Under the pieces are notes generated by a model. The model did no database searches. It was not told where the DNA came from and saw only the letters and a list, made by a program, of their open reading frames with translations. A program made the translations under genes and the position numbers. Of a stretch of 64,000 nt of DNA, positions 28,795-37,514 are shown in pieces. The DNA is from Agapetus fuscipes (taxonomy: Eukaryota; Arthropoda; Insecta; Trichoptera; Glossosomatidae): NCBI GenBank assembly GCA_951799405.1, contig OX637363.1, forward strand, positions 558,001 to 622,000, written 5' to 3'. The stretch's first letter is position 1, and the number at the start of each line of letters is the position of its first letter.

Positions 28795-28880
28795 TAATAA
28801 TAGTATGATTTGTATGGTGAGGGCGGTTTTTGAGTGAATCCCACCTCAAGAGCTCTGTACAAGCTTGGTCGTCTTTATAG
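28795..28880 (-). mobile_element. SINE-2 type i end, truncated
   Basis: Minus-strand remnant: ATTTGTATGGTGAGGGCGG, CCACCTCAAGAGCTC, AAGCTTGGTCGTC. It stops inside the body and meets LINE-E coding sequence. Confidence 0.6.
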
Positions 28881-28881
28881 T

Positions 28882-29205
28882 GAGCCAGGTTCGGCAGAAC
28901 TGCAGGCGCGTGCATAGGGTATGGGTAAATACGTTTCAGAATAATATATTTTCTCCCATTCTTTTAAAATAACTCATTCGGAATTGACTGAAATGCTAAC
29001 GATGGCACCAATTGAACTAAAATTTTAAATATAAAATCTGAATATCAAGCTTAAATGTTTGTTTACCATACATATATATTTTCTACCTATTAGGCGCATG
29101 TGCCTGTATGCGATACACGCCCCTGGGCAGAAGCACTAAGTCCCTGTTTCAAGCCGCAGCATCCAAAGTCAAAATAGCCATAATGATCATCAATCTTCGA
29201 TAGAA
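28882..29205 (+). pseudogene. LINE-E fragment split by a hAT MITE
   Basis: Coding remnant on the plus strand, GGTTCGGCAGAA before the MITE and GCACTAAGTCCCTGTTTC after it, reading 'FQAAASKVKIAIMIINLR' and stop. This matches the end of LINE-E at 32.0 kb ('FGR...AAS.IKIAMMIADLR'), which supplies the empty-site sequence. Confidence 0.7.
28901..29125. mobile_element. hAT-type MITE (CAGGCGCGTGCAT ends), 225 bp
   Basis: Ends CAGGCGCGTGCATAG and ATACACGCCCCTG. Target duplication GGCAGAAC (28893-28900) and GGCAGAAG (29126-29133), 8 bp with one mismatch, confirmed by the undisrupted LINE-E copy. Two extra bases (TG) precede the left CAGG. A second copy is at 62566-63497. Confidence 0.8.
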
Positions 29206-29432
29206 GCCCTGCATTCCATGCCTAAAGCAAAAGTTTGATCCCAAGGTGTACTCAGCCTGCACAAGAAATAAGCGGGTTTCCCCGCTCCCCCGGGAGCGGG
29301 GAAACCCCCACTTCAACTGAAAGTGGTTGGTGTGATGCCGGCCCCCTTACCCGTAAAAATACATAGGTCTTGAATCGCCACATGCGACCCCTTCGGAGAT
29401 AACGCGGCATGAAGTTACACTATATAATTAGT
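29205..29432 (+). mobile_element. SINE-1, 5' truncated
   Basis: Begins at GCATTCCATGCC inside the tRNA head and keeps a B-like box (AGTTTGATCCC). It contains a perfect inverted repeat GGGTTTCCCCGCTCC/GGAGCGGGGAAACCC in the body, stronger than in other copies. Ends AAGTTACACTATATAATTAG. Confidence 0.75.
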
Positions 29433-29506
29433 CGGTTACGCAGACTTTGTTGCTACAAAATCAAATTTCTCCGCTTTTGAGCGATTTTGCGCTTCGTTTT
29501 GGCAAG

Positions 29507-29608
29507 CTACATTTTTTTACTTTGTACCTATATTTTTTAACTACTTTGTTGCCTCATTTTAAAAGGGAAGCCGATGGGAATCGAGTTGTATGGCACCCTT
29601 CGCCACTG
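29507..29608 (-). mobile_element. hAT MITE, one end (same family as 61236)
   Basis: Reverse complement of the left half of the 61236-61453 element: TTTTTTACTTTGTACC, CATTTTAAAAGGGAAGCCG and the terminus CCCTTCGCCACTG. The opposite end is missing. Confidence 0.75.
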
Positions 29609-29689
29609 ATTGTGCTGTGGGTCCTTCTGACACATACATACAGGACGGGTATGAGGAGGGTTTGAGCATACTATATGTGCAGCTTAGTT

Positions 29690-30035
29690 GCGATTTTTCC
29701 TCGTCAGATTTTGCGCGCTGAATGTGTAGCTGCGCTTTAGTGACCCGATCTAGTTATGCAATTGTGAGTGATCGCCAACGTCGGGGTAACCGGAAAGTCG
29801 AGGCTTTTGTTGAATTTCACCGAGCGCCTGCGCACTGGCCCGCTTGCTGCAGATAGCACATTGCTCCACAACTCGTTCATGCCGTAATTAAATTAATTGT
29901 TCTGGAGTTTAAGTCTTTTGTGTTGTTTGAATTATAGCATGAGTAACTATATAGAAATAACCTCAACATTTGCCATGAATACGCTCTCAAAAGAAGCTCG
30001 TACACCAAAACATTTTTTTTTTTTTTTTTTGATGC
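29690..30035. other. No recognisable gene
   Basis: Includes a moderately GC-rich section with CGCCTGCGCACTGG at 29824-29837, similar to CGCCTGCGCACAGG at 52730-52743 in another GC-rich block. Nothing else supported. Confidence 0.35.
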
Positions 30036-30039
30036 GGCT

Positions 30040-30215
30040 TTAATGGTCATCCATATTATTTGTTTATTTCTAAAATGTAATTTCTTGTGTATGTTCCTTG
30101 ACTTATATGTTGGTATGCGGCTGACCACCCATGCTGTAGAAAATGGTTCACTTTGCCAATACCACTACTTTTTCTTTCAGGGAAGGTCGGCAAGAGTTGA
30201 GCAAGCATGTTTATG
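30040..30215 (+). mobile_element. LINE-A unit, 3' truncated
   Basis: LINE-A 3' UTR with about 50 bp upstream of the unit start. It is lost after GGAAGGTCGGCAAGAG. Confidence 0.75.
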
Positions 30216-30252
30216 CATACATAGAACAATCTGGCACTAGTATGGTGATGAT

Positions 30253-30512
30253 GGTGTTACGAACTACGAAATAAAAGTACCTACGCGCACCTATATATGA
30301 GCAGTCCATGGTGGTGGTAGTGTGTAGAATAACGTTCTGGTGTGAGATCGAAGAATGATCTGGAATATGCAAGAAAGATCTCTGTTGCACCTACATTAGA
30401 GGACTGCATTAGGGCAGCAGCCAGAGTGTCGATAAAATATTGAGCCGTAAAGTTCGAAAGCCAGAGCTGAAAATCAATTGTTGTAAATTGTGAACCAAAT
30501 TGTCTAAAATAA
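30253..30512 (+). other. LTR-like or promoter-like stretch
   Basis: Starts TGTTACGAACTACG, contains TATATATGAGCAGTCC (a TATA-like element next to an insect-type initiator CAGT) and ends with a polyadenylation-like AAATAAATTATG. This order resembles a solo LTR, but I see no matching terminal dinucleotide, no primer-binding site and no second copy. Confidence 0.3.
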
Positions 30513-30760
30513 ATTATGTTATACCCTAAATTTGCCGTTTTTGTTTCTTACACTTTATGGCCTTAGCAAAAGAGTTGCAGTAATGAAAAAAATCAAGCAT
30601 GTTTATAATTTTTTTGTCTTAGTTAAAAAGTTTATACAAAATATATCACAAAAGTTGTCACCACAAAACCATATTTTAAAAAACATGTTTTTTCACATTT
30701 TAAACTACTTTTACGTATGTGTTATATTTTAATTACAGAACTATACATTGTTAGGGCAAT
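30513..30760 (+). repeat. AT-rich interspersed repeat
   Basis: Member of the family with TTTGCCGTTTTTGTTTCTTA, CACTTTATGGCCTTAGC and TTTTTTCACATTTTAAAC. About 250 bp, non-coding, plus-strand relative to other copies. Confidence 0.7.
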
Positions 30761-31105
30761 GTCGGGCCATTTTTTTATAATGTCAATAGCTTTTGAGTAA
30801 ATATGGAAAAAACGGTGTTCTTTGTTTTAATTAAAATTTATTTCATTAAGTAGTTTCAGTTTCTGCAGTAATTAAAACAGAACCCAGTAAGAACATAACA
30901 GTAATGTTTTCAAAATGGAATTCGCAAACCGGAACGTTCGATCTTCGAGGGGAAAGCCTGTTCGACTTAAAGTTCTTGATTTGTGCAATTATCTTGTAAG
31001 TACACAGGTATCGTTTATGTAAAGGGAGTAGGTACTACATGGTACCAACATAATGTAACAGCATGTACAGAGAACAATCATTCAAGCAAGCTGTCTTTGT
31101 GCTCT
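30761..31105. other. No recognisable gene or repeat
   Basis: A+T-rich. CTTGTAAGTAC at 30993 is a good 5' splice-site match but has no supporting reading frame. Confidence 0.35.
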
Positions 31106-31112
31106 CTGACAG

Positions 31113-31182
31113 GGTGATTGATGGCGCAGTGGTTAAAGCATTTGACTGTGTGTCAGAAAGACTAGGTTCAAGTCTATTTGAA
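31113..31182 (+). mobile_element. tRNA-like sequence, possible SINE head
   Basis: TGGCGCAGTGGTTAAAGC fits an A box and GGTTCAAGTCT at 31165-31175 fits a B box with tRNA-like spacing. It differs from both SINE-1 and SINE-2. No full SINE body is recognisable before the LINE-A start at about 31240. Confidence 0.5.
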
Positions 31183-31301
31183 ATCCGGAAATCAATAACC
31201 TTTAGTCGTTCCAACTCTAGATTATTTATATCCGTTGAGGTTCCTTGACTTATAGGTTGATATGCGGCTGACCACCCATGCTGTAAAAAAGGTTCACTTT
31301 G

Positions 31302-31468
31302 ACAATTATATTAATTTTTAAAACTGAACAAATTTCAAAACTTAATTTTAATCGGATATTTAACGAACCGTTTAGAGAGAACTTACATCATTCTCGACGT
31401 TTCGTCAGCGACGTAGCCGACGTCTTCAGGAGAACATCCTCTCTGCACGACGACTGAGGATGAACTGA
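31302..31468 (-). mobile_element. Hammerhead-like element with 11-bp target duplication
   Basis: Insert of 167 bp read on the minus strand: TCAGTTCATCCTCAGTCG, the hammerhead-like motif (31391-31434), ACGGTTCGTTAAATATCC and AATTAATATAATTGTC. The 11-bp duplication fits target-primed reverse transcription. Related copies are at 35.9 and 47.2-47.5 kb. No protein is encoded. Confidence 0.75.
31391..31434 (-). ncRNA. Hammerhead-ribozyme-like motif
   Basis: Minus strand: stem I TTCTC/GAGAA (5 bp, exact), core CTGAAGA, one extra C, stem II GTCGGC/GCTGAC with one G-T pair and a TACGTC loop, core GAAA, then CGTC with the expected cleavage after GTC. Stem III would be only two base pairs, so dimerisation would be needed, as known for type I hammerheads of some retroelements. 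Motif by eye; no activity is implied. Confidence 0.45.
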
Positions 31469-31859
31469 GGTTCACTTTGCCAATGTCACCCCTGTTTCAG
31501 GGAAGGACGGCAAGAGTTGCAGGGTGTATGTCCATTTGAGATTTGTTTTTTATGTTGTAGGTTCACATGCGGCTTGTGCAAGCGCAAACTTGTACGTGTC
31601 TGCTTGTGAGAATGCATGTAATGCGAATCCCCAATGCAGCATATCTTTGCATCTTAGATTAGATTAGATAAGACATCATGGGGAAGTGGAATTACAGATA
31701 CCATGTACCTAAATAGAATCACCATCATTATCATCAATGGCACGAAAAACTGGAGTGGGTGGTCTGAATTTAGCCTGACATTTGGTCAAATAGGAAAGAA
31801 AGCTCTAATAGCCATCATAAGTAAAAAGAAAAAGAAGACGTTTTCTGTGTCCTCTGTCA

Positions 31860-31984
31860 TTTCGTATGTAAGCTCTCTCTCTCTGTTGTAACGACCTCCG
31901 ACCAACAAGGTTGGGTTGTGGCGCGTGTAAATTTTGACCAATATAATAAAACAGCGACTTTGATTTCTGCGAGTTGTAGTCCTC
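31860..31984. other. Unassigned sequence with LTR-like wording
   Basis: TC repeat (31877-31886), TGTAACGACCTCCGACC and AATAAAACAGCG. The order suggests an LTR end, but there is no second copy. Low confidence. Confidence 0.2.
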
Positions 31985-32370
31985 TCCGGTGTTCCTGCTT
32001 TATCTTCTTCTTCTTTTTGTGCCACTTCTAACGAAGATCGGCGATCATCATAGCTATTTTGATTTAAGATGCTGCAACTCAAAACAGATACTTGGTGCTT
32101 CTGCCGAACCACTGTCGCAGGTTCTTCAGCCACGATGTCCTTCGGCGTCCCTGAGATCTTCTCCCCTCAATCTAACCCTGAATGATAAGATGAAGGAGAT
32201 GGTACTTCTCATTTCTCATTATGTGACCAAAGTACATAAGCTTTCTCTGCTTAATAGTAGGCAGGAGCTCCTTTGTAGTGCGCATTCGTTGAAGGACTTC
32301 TTCATTGGTGACTCGATCACGACAAGAGATCCGAAGCAGTTTTCGGTATAGACAAATCTCGAATGCTTCA
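31985..32370 (-). pseudogene. LINE-E polymerase carboxy-terminus
   Basis: On the minus strand the reading is 'LEAFEICLYRKLLRISCRD', 'VTNEEVLQRM', 'KLMYFGHIMRNEKY', 'LLHLIIQG' then a stop, 'EGRRSQGRRRTSWLKNLRQW', further stops and 'KIAMMIADLR'. This is the post-RT tail of another insect endonuclease-reverse transcriptase family. The 3' end is GGCACAAAAAGAAGAAG. Several stops, so dead. Confidence 0.75.
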
Positions 32371-32650
32371 ATTCGTCTCTACAGTGCCTCCTTTATCCTG
32401 ATTCCAAATCCTCGTCCGGATTCCTACCAGTGGATCTTCGCCTATTTGATGAACCGCAGCCGCCGCTACCTGTCCGACGCTTTCCTCCTCAAGTCCTATT
32501 CTACGTATCACTGAACGGCAATCTGCCACCACTCCGTCCAGCCATGTAAATCTGGGTCTTCTCACTGCCCTGCGCCGCTTTGGGTCCGTCATCACAACCG
32601 TCTTATCCAGGCTCCGATGCATGATGGTCCATTTGCATGTTGTGACCTAG
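32371..32650 (-). pseudogene. LINE-H polymerase tail fragment
   Basis: A minus-strand frame with 'MHRSLDKTVVMTDPKRRRA' and 'RRPRFTWLDGVVADCR', wording typical of the final part of a non-LTR polymerase (RRP..RW.D.V..D). It abuts LINE-E in the same orientation, but the two ends are not one known protein. Assignment is by motif only. Confidence 0.5.
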
Positions 32651-32665
32651 TCAATGAAGTCTGCT

Positions 32666-33165
32666 GTTTTTTTTAAGAAATCCTGTGCGGGTGACTCCCT
32701 AGATTTCAGAGACTCTATGACACTTGTTATAGTGCCACAGAGGTGTTTACGAGCTTAGTCGTCGCTACAAAGCGCCAATACTCAAGCAAGCCAGTTGCTG
32801 TAAGGCTTTCTTTCCAATTGAAAGGGAAAAACCTTCAAAAGGTTCCTGCCATTGTTTCCACCGACAGGATGTGTGAGATTTTTACTCACTAAAAACCCCC
32901 CTCTGCATCTTGCTACACCCTGGAACTGCCGTCAAGCATGACCTCAGAGTGTGGTGTGTCTTTACATGCACAGCATGTCTTCACATTTCAGTTGCAGTTG
33001 CTGTAAGACTGGATGGACCTGTCTTGGTAAAGGTTTTATGATTTTTTCAACCCAGCGAACAGCATATTTGAAAACATTAATGGTATTTTTGTGTGCTCCC
33101 CGGGATTCGACCCCACAACCTTTCATTTACGAGTCCAAAGTGTTGCCACGGGACTACTGAACGAT
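32666..33165 (-). mobile_element. SINE-2, tail type iii, split by an insert
   Basis: Minus-strand SINE-2 with the type iii end at the left (poly-T, AAGAAATCCTGTGCGGG, TCTATGACACTTG, TTACGAGCTTAGTCGTC), interrupted at 32807-32995, then continuing to the head near 33160. The A and B boxes are decayed. Confidence 0.75.
32807..32995. mobile_element. 189-bp unidentified insert with 14-bp target duplication
   Basis: The SINE-2 sequence AGTTGCTGTAAGGC (32793-32806) is repeated as AGTTGCTGTAAGAC (32996-33009) on the other side. The insert has no reading frame, tRNA head or poly-A. It holds AACCTTCAAAAGGTT, a short palindrome. The long duplication suggests retroposition. Confidence 0.6.
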
Positions 33166-33169
33166 ATCG

Positions 33170-33418
33170 ATATTATTTTTAACCAATCCTTGCATACAGT
33201 CATTCAAGGCCGAATTCTTTCAATTCTATTAATAGGCGTTTTGCAAACATTTCAAAAATGAAATATATTTTTGCAAAATCGAGAAATACTTGCCGCGCCT
33301 TGTGATCTGACTCTTTTATTTGAGTTGGACTCAATTTTTAGCATGCTACCGAATGTTTTGAAATTCACGGCATAGCCAGGTATTTATTTAATCAGACAAG
33401 GTTGTATTTGATCCACTT
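33170..33418. other. No recognisable gene or repeat
   Basis: Nothing supported. Confidence 0.35.
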
Positions 33419-33419
33419 A

Positions 33420-33885
33420 CATATCCAGAGTCATAATAAAAGAAGAGCCTGTATGAAGAAGGTTATGACTCGGAGGAAATGAAAGAAGTATGTAAGGACA
33501 GAAATAAATGGCGGTTGATCTGTAGTGTTGGCGGCTAGGGTTTATTAAAGTGCAATTTGTTTTATGTTTTTGTTTTTGATGTCCATATATATTATTATTT
33601 ATTGATTTAAAGAAATGAAATTTGTCGTGTATGTTCCTTGACTTATAGGTTGGTATGCGGCTGACCACCCGTGCTGTAAAGGTTCACTTTGCCAATGTCA
33701 CCCCTTTTTCAGGGAAGAACGGTAAGAGTTGCAGGGTGTATGCCCATTTGAGATTTGGTTTTTATATTGTAGGTTCACATGAGGCATGTGCAAGCGCGAA
33801 CTTGTACGTGTCTGGTTGTGAGAGTGCATGTAATGTGAATCTCCAATGTAACATATCTTTGCAACTTAGATTAGATTAGAATAGA
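33420..33885 (+). mobile_element. LINE-A, 5'-truncated, with last codons, unit and tail
   Basis: Starts in the polymerase tail (ATCCAGAGTCATAATAAAAG), with one frameshift near 33471. It continues through the 3' UTR and the unit (TTCCTTGACTTATAGG at about 33633) to TTAGATTAGATTAG. Confidence 0.85.
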
Positions 33886-33889
33886 TACA

Positions 33890-34100
33890 CCCGGGTGCAT
33901 TCGCAAACGAGGCTGTGAAAAATTAGTATGCTGTTCATGAATATTGAGCGTAATATTTTCTTTATTTTGTACCATACTCGTCTTCATCAATCCAATATCA
34001 ATCGCCAGTCCCATTCATTGTCTCAAAATAAAGGCAACAGCGTGCTTCTTAAGTCCTGCAGCAAAGGATCAGGACATCAACTTCCACCTTCCCAAAGTCC
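33890..34100. other. No recognisable gene or repeat
   Basis: Short overlapping frames with no motif. Confidence 0.35.
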
Positions 34101-34152
34101 ACACCACTAGGGCTGGAAGTCTCATCACCACGGTAACTCTTACCTACCGAGT

Positions 34153-34618
34153 ATCTATTGCTCAACGCTGTATATAGGTCAGCCGAAAAAACAGTTCAGC
34201 CGGCTTCAATCTGTGCTGAACTCTGCAGCAAGACTCATATTCGGGATGTCCAAATTTAACCATATTACTCCATTGTTGAAAAAAACTGCATTGGCTTCGT
34301 TTTCCGGAGAGGGTGGTCTACCGTGTTTGTCTGATGGTTCACAAAGCTGTCAATGGTATGGCTCCTTCATACTTGTCTGACATGTTCTCACGTGTTGAGA
34401 TAGATTTGAGACGCCAAACTCTCAGATCTGCGGAGTGTGGGGTGGTTGACTTAGTCCAGCCGACACGTCAGACACGCACTAATTTTGGGGACCGTGCTTT
34501 CCAGTTTGCGGGCCCAATGGAGTGGAACAGAATACCACCTAATGTGAGGAAGGCAGAAACTGTTGGTGTTTTTAAAGGAGCACTAAAGACGCATCTTTAC
34601 AAAAAGTCTTATCCGTGA
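34153..34618 (+). pseudogene. LINE-D polymerase carboxy-terminus, one frameshift
   Basis: First frame to about 34280 ('SVLNSAARLIFGMSKFNHIT'), then a one-base expansion in a poly-A run shifts to the frame of the 101-residue ORF 34313-34618 ('VYRVCLMVHKAVNGMAPSYL', 'FGDRAFQFAGPMEWNRIPP', 'FKGALKTHLYKKSYP'). Aligns end to end with the 5.7-kb copy. Confidence 0.8.
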
Positions 34619-34708
34619 TTTGAGAGGGCCCTTGAGGTGTGACACACACAAAAATGGCGCTCTTTTATTATGTGTACCTTATAAATAAATTATCCTTGTA
34701 TATATATA
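34153..34708 (+). mobile_element. LINE-D, 5'-truncated copy with 3' UTR
   Basis: Coding sequence from 'YCSTLYIGQPKKQ' to the stop near 34617, then GAGGTGTGACACACAC and AATAAATTATCC, ending in TATATA repeats rather than ATT. Confirms the LINE-D 3' end independently of the 5.6-kb copy. Confidence 0.85.
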
Positions 34709-34783
34709 TAGATATCGGTAACATTTGTATGAAGACCTGTCAATCCAAAATAGCCGCAACGTTGTATTTATAGTCGGCTTTTC

Positions 34784-35215
34784 TGTAACTGTAACTCTGT
34801 CGCCATTCCGCTAGGGGTGGCCAGAGCCTCTGCAGAGTTGCCTCCATTTTTTCCTATCCTGACATACCTCTTTCAATGCATTCATATCCATCACCTTTTT
34901 CATGCATTTTCTTCTTTTACGCTCACTTTGTATATCCCATTTTTTCACAATCCCCTCAATCTGATCACTCCATACTTTTCTCGGTCGTCCCTTCCCTCTC
35001 TTTCCTTTCACTCTTTCTTTGCATATAAACTTTGTCAGTCTGTCATCATTCATTCTTTCCACATGCCCAAACCATCTCATTACATTCTTTTGTACCTTAA
35101 CTTTCACATCCTCTTTCAAATTACATTCTTTTTTTACCCATTCATTCCTAACTCTATCCCTCAGAGTTTTTCCTGTCGTGCTTGTCAAATGCTTCATTTC
35201 CACCGTTTTTTTTTT
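34784..35215 (-). mobile_element. LINE-B, 5'-truncated copy
   Basis: Minus strand; 3' end at the left has two GTTACA units (CTGTAACTGTAACTCTG in reverse). The coding part is open and very close to the last 130 residues of the 49-51.6 kb LINE-B. Coding homology stops at about 35210 before a poly-T run. Confidence 0.85.
34811..35215 (-). pseudogene. LINE-B polymerase, last 130 residues
   Basis: 'MKHLTSTTGKTLRDRVRNEW', 'VMRWFGHVERMNDDRLTKF', 'GKGRPRKVWSDQIEGIVKKW' and 'CRGSGHP'. Uninterrupted. Only the post-RT tail. Confidence 0.8.
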
Positions 35216-35279
35216 CACCGTAATTTTCAAAATCAAACTGGGAGTGTATCAACCATTTAAGGTCCGAATTTAAGCTATT

Positions 35280-35648
35280 TGCCGTGGCAAAATAACTAAA
35301 AACTACTTTAAATATAAAATATTTGGTCCTATTTAAATTTAGTATTTATAATTTTTAACCTAAATGAGATCAGTAGTCCAGCGCTACTTCCTCTAAGGTT
35401 TTTTTTGTATTTTTTTTGTGAAAATTTCGTAATAGAATATTAAATTTTAACATGGTTTAGTGACCATTGTTATATGTAGTATGGGTACGTGTATGTTTTT
35501 TATTGAATATGCTGCAACAGTGAAAGATCTGTGTAGGTCGCTTTAATTGAGCCGTGGCTGACCTAGGGACGAAAAAAATTAGCTTTGTCGTGACATAGCT
35601 GGGCATGGTGGTAACCGCATCTAGAAAAATAAACATGTTTTTAAGAGT
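35280..35648. other. No recognisable gene or repeat
   Basis: A+T-rich; nothing supported. Confidence 0.35.
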
Positions 35649-35649
35649 G

Positions 35650-35905
35650 GTTTATATCCTGAATCTGCCGTTTTTGTTTCTTACACTTTATGGTCTTAGA
35701 AAAAGAGTAAAAGTAAGGGAAAAAATAAGACGTATTTATTATTATTTTTATATAAAAGTAAAAAAAATATATAACTGAAAATGGTCGCCACCAAAAAAAT
35801 ATTTAAAAAAACTCGTTTTTTCAAATTTTTACACTTTTTTTCGTACATGCTGTATTTGGAAAATATTTTTTTTACAATAATTATACACAGTTAATATTTT
35901 TTTGA
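35650..35905 (+). repeat. AT-rich interspersed repeat
   Basis: Best copy of the family: ATCTGCCGTTTTTGTTTC, TTATGGTCTTAGAAAAAGAG, GGTCGCCACCAAAAAAATA and CTCGTTTTTTCAAATTTTTA. It runs into a hammerhead-like element. Confidence 0.7.
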
Positions 35906-36032
35906 TCGGATATGTATTTCACGAACCGTTATAAGAGAACTTACAGTATTCTCAACGTTTCGTTAGCGACGTAGCTGCAGTCTTCAGGAGACACCCTCTC
36001 TGCACGACGACTGAGGATGAACTGATTGTTTC
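35906..36032 (-). mobile_element. Hammerhead-like element, decayed
   Basis: Diverged relative of 31302-31468. The motif at 35949-35992 keeps the CTGAAGA core, GAAACGTT and a TCTC/GAGA stem I, but stem II is broken by several mismatches. Confidence 0.6.
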
Positions 36033-36136
36033 TTCTATACAATTGTCACAAATCACGGCATACCTTCGAGCGAAGGTAGTAATTTTGACTAAGTTTCATG
36101 AATATTTACACTTAGATGGCGCTATGTTATCCGTAC

Positions 36137-36400
36137 ATAATCTAATCTAATCTAATCTAAGTTGCAAAGATATGTTACATTGGAGATTCACATTACATGC
36201 ATTTCCACAACCAGACACGTACAAATTCGCGCTTGCACATGCCTCATGTGAACCTACAACATAATAACCAAATCTCAAATGGACATACACCCTGCAACTC
36301 TTGCCATCCTTCTCTGAAACAGGGGTGACATTGGCAAAGTGAACCATTTTTACAGCATTACAGGGTGGTCAGCCGCATACCAACATATAAGTCAAGTCAT
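36137..36400 (-). mobile_element. LINE-A unit with TTAGA tail
   Basis: Complete minus-strand unit from CTAATCTAATCTAATC to the common-start region (AACATATAAGTCAAG). Subfamily with 'CTCATGTGAACC'. Confidence 0.85.
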
Positions 36401-36765
36401 ACGTAGCTGATAATATCATTGTGTGTGAATGTAAAATCAACTCTGCTTGATTCTATACACACGTTAGTATGCGCAAATCCCCTGTTACTGCATTGGTCAA
36501 AATACCAACCACGAAGTTGAGACATATTGTTTAATGTCCATTATTCAATTCCGGATATCAGTCTCATGGCGGCAAAAAAAAAACAAACGGCTCGGGCTCA
36601 GAAAGGTAAGCCAGCAGTGCTGGGTAATATAAAATGGTTCACGGACATCTGGTCTACTCTACAATACGTCATTTCATGTAAAAAATAGCGCTGACGACTA
36701 TGCCCGCCCACGCAGAAACGTCAATGTCCAAGTTGCGAATCGTCAATGAAAATTGCAACTTAAAT
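36401..36765. other. Repeat-poor stretch with an exon-like micro-ORF
   Basis: No match to window repeats. Contains the 40-codon ORF described separately. Confidence 0.4.
36566..36688 (+). other. Candidate short coding exon or micro-ORF
   Basis: ATG at 36566 opens a 40-codon frame starting 'MAAKKKQTARAQK'. After codon 13 the DNA reads AGAAAGGTAAGCC, a strong 5' splice-site match. An insect-type initiator, ATCAGTC, lies at 36556-36562. This could be the first exon of a host gene; equally it could be chance, because the lysine run comes from a 10-A tract. The product is unknown. Confidence 0.25.
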
Positions 36766-36779
36766 TACAAAAAAAAAAT

Positions 36780-36825
36780 ATGCAAGGGTGGATTATTTGG
36801 TGCGTGTTGTTTATGCGTGAATCAT
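36780..36825 (-). mobile_element. SINE-2 type i end remnant
   Basis: Reverse of the type i terminus: TGCAAGGGTGGATTATTTGG and GTGTTGTTTATGCGTG. Short. Confidence 0.45.
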
Positions 36826-36888
36826 ACCCTTGACTTTTAGGTTGGTATGAGGATGACGATCCATACTGTAAACAATGGTTCACTTTGC
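36826..36888 (+). mobile_element. LINE-A unit, first 60 bp
   Basis: Starts CCCTTGACTTTTAGGTTGG at the common start and stops after GGTTCACTTTG, where a SINE-1 head begins. Confidence 0.75.
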
Positions 36889-37510
36889 CGGTCGATAGCT
36901 GAGTTGGTAGAGTGCTTGCATTCAATGCCGTGAGCCCGGGTTCGAATCCCAACGAGGGTGTCAGAAATGATTTCCCGTTGCGGCGTTTATTTCAAATAAT
37001 AATAATAATATTAGGATGATTTATTTGGTAAGCGCTGTTTTTGTGTGTATCACACCTCAAGAGCTCTATGCGAGCTTGGTCGTTGCTGTGGAAAGCGACG
37101 ATTCTAAAGCAAGAACCAGTTGCTGTAAGGCTGGATGGATCTTTGGTGACAGGTATTTGGTAAAGGTATTTGATTTTTTTCCCCAGCGAAGAGCATATTT
37201 GAAAATATAAATGGTATATTTTTTTTGTACTCCGTCGGAATTACAACCCATAACCTTCCATTTACGAGTCAGAAGTGTTAACCACTAGACTACGGTCCGG
37301 TCAAACCTTAAATAAAATACCTGCAAGGTTTACTCAGCCTTCATAAGAAATGAGTGCCAGCCCCTGGGAGCTGGGAAACACCCACTTCAACTGAAGTGGT
37401 TTTAGCGAAAGCCCCGGCCTTTGTTCCTGTAAAAATAAATAGGTTGGACTCGCTACATGTGACCTATTCGGGGAGAACACGCCAAGAAATTACACTACTT
37501 GTGTAGCTTA
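36889..37510 (+). mobile_element. SINE-1 split by SINE-2
   Basis: Head (CCGGTCGATAGCTGAGTTGG, B box GGTTCGAATCC at 36940-36950) and first body part to GTTTATTTCAAA at 36997, then a minus-strand SINE-2, then the rest of SINE-1 from AAACCTTAAATAAAATACC (37303) to TTACACTACTTGTGTAGC. A short CAAA overlap marks the site. Confidence 0.85.
36998..37301 (-). mobile_element. SINE-2 inserted in SINE-1
   Basis: Minus-strand, tail type i with an AAT run (36998-37010), complete to GACCGGACCGTAGTCTAG at 37284-37301. The B box is mutated (GGTTGTAATTCC). It must be younger than the SINE-1 it interrupts. Confidence 0.85.
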
Positions 37511-37514
37511 GAAA

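Larger units (their letters stand above)
31240..31670 (+). mobile_element. LINE-A unit split by a hammerhead-like element
   Basis: Unit parts 31240-31301 and 31469-31670 flank a 167-bp insert. The common-start TTCCTTGACTTATAGG is at 31242. The unit ends TTAGATTAGATAAG. GGTTCACTTTG is present on both sides of the insert (31291-31301 and 31469-31479). Confidence 0.85.
34109..34765. repeat. Fold-F split by LINE-D
   Basis: Left arm GGCTGGAAGTCTCATCACCA then GGTAACTCTTACCTACCG (34110-34150); right continuation GATATCGGTAACATTTGTAT, GAAGACCTGTCAATCC (34711-34746). LINE-D sits between. The distal arm is missing. Confidence 0.65.
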
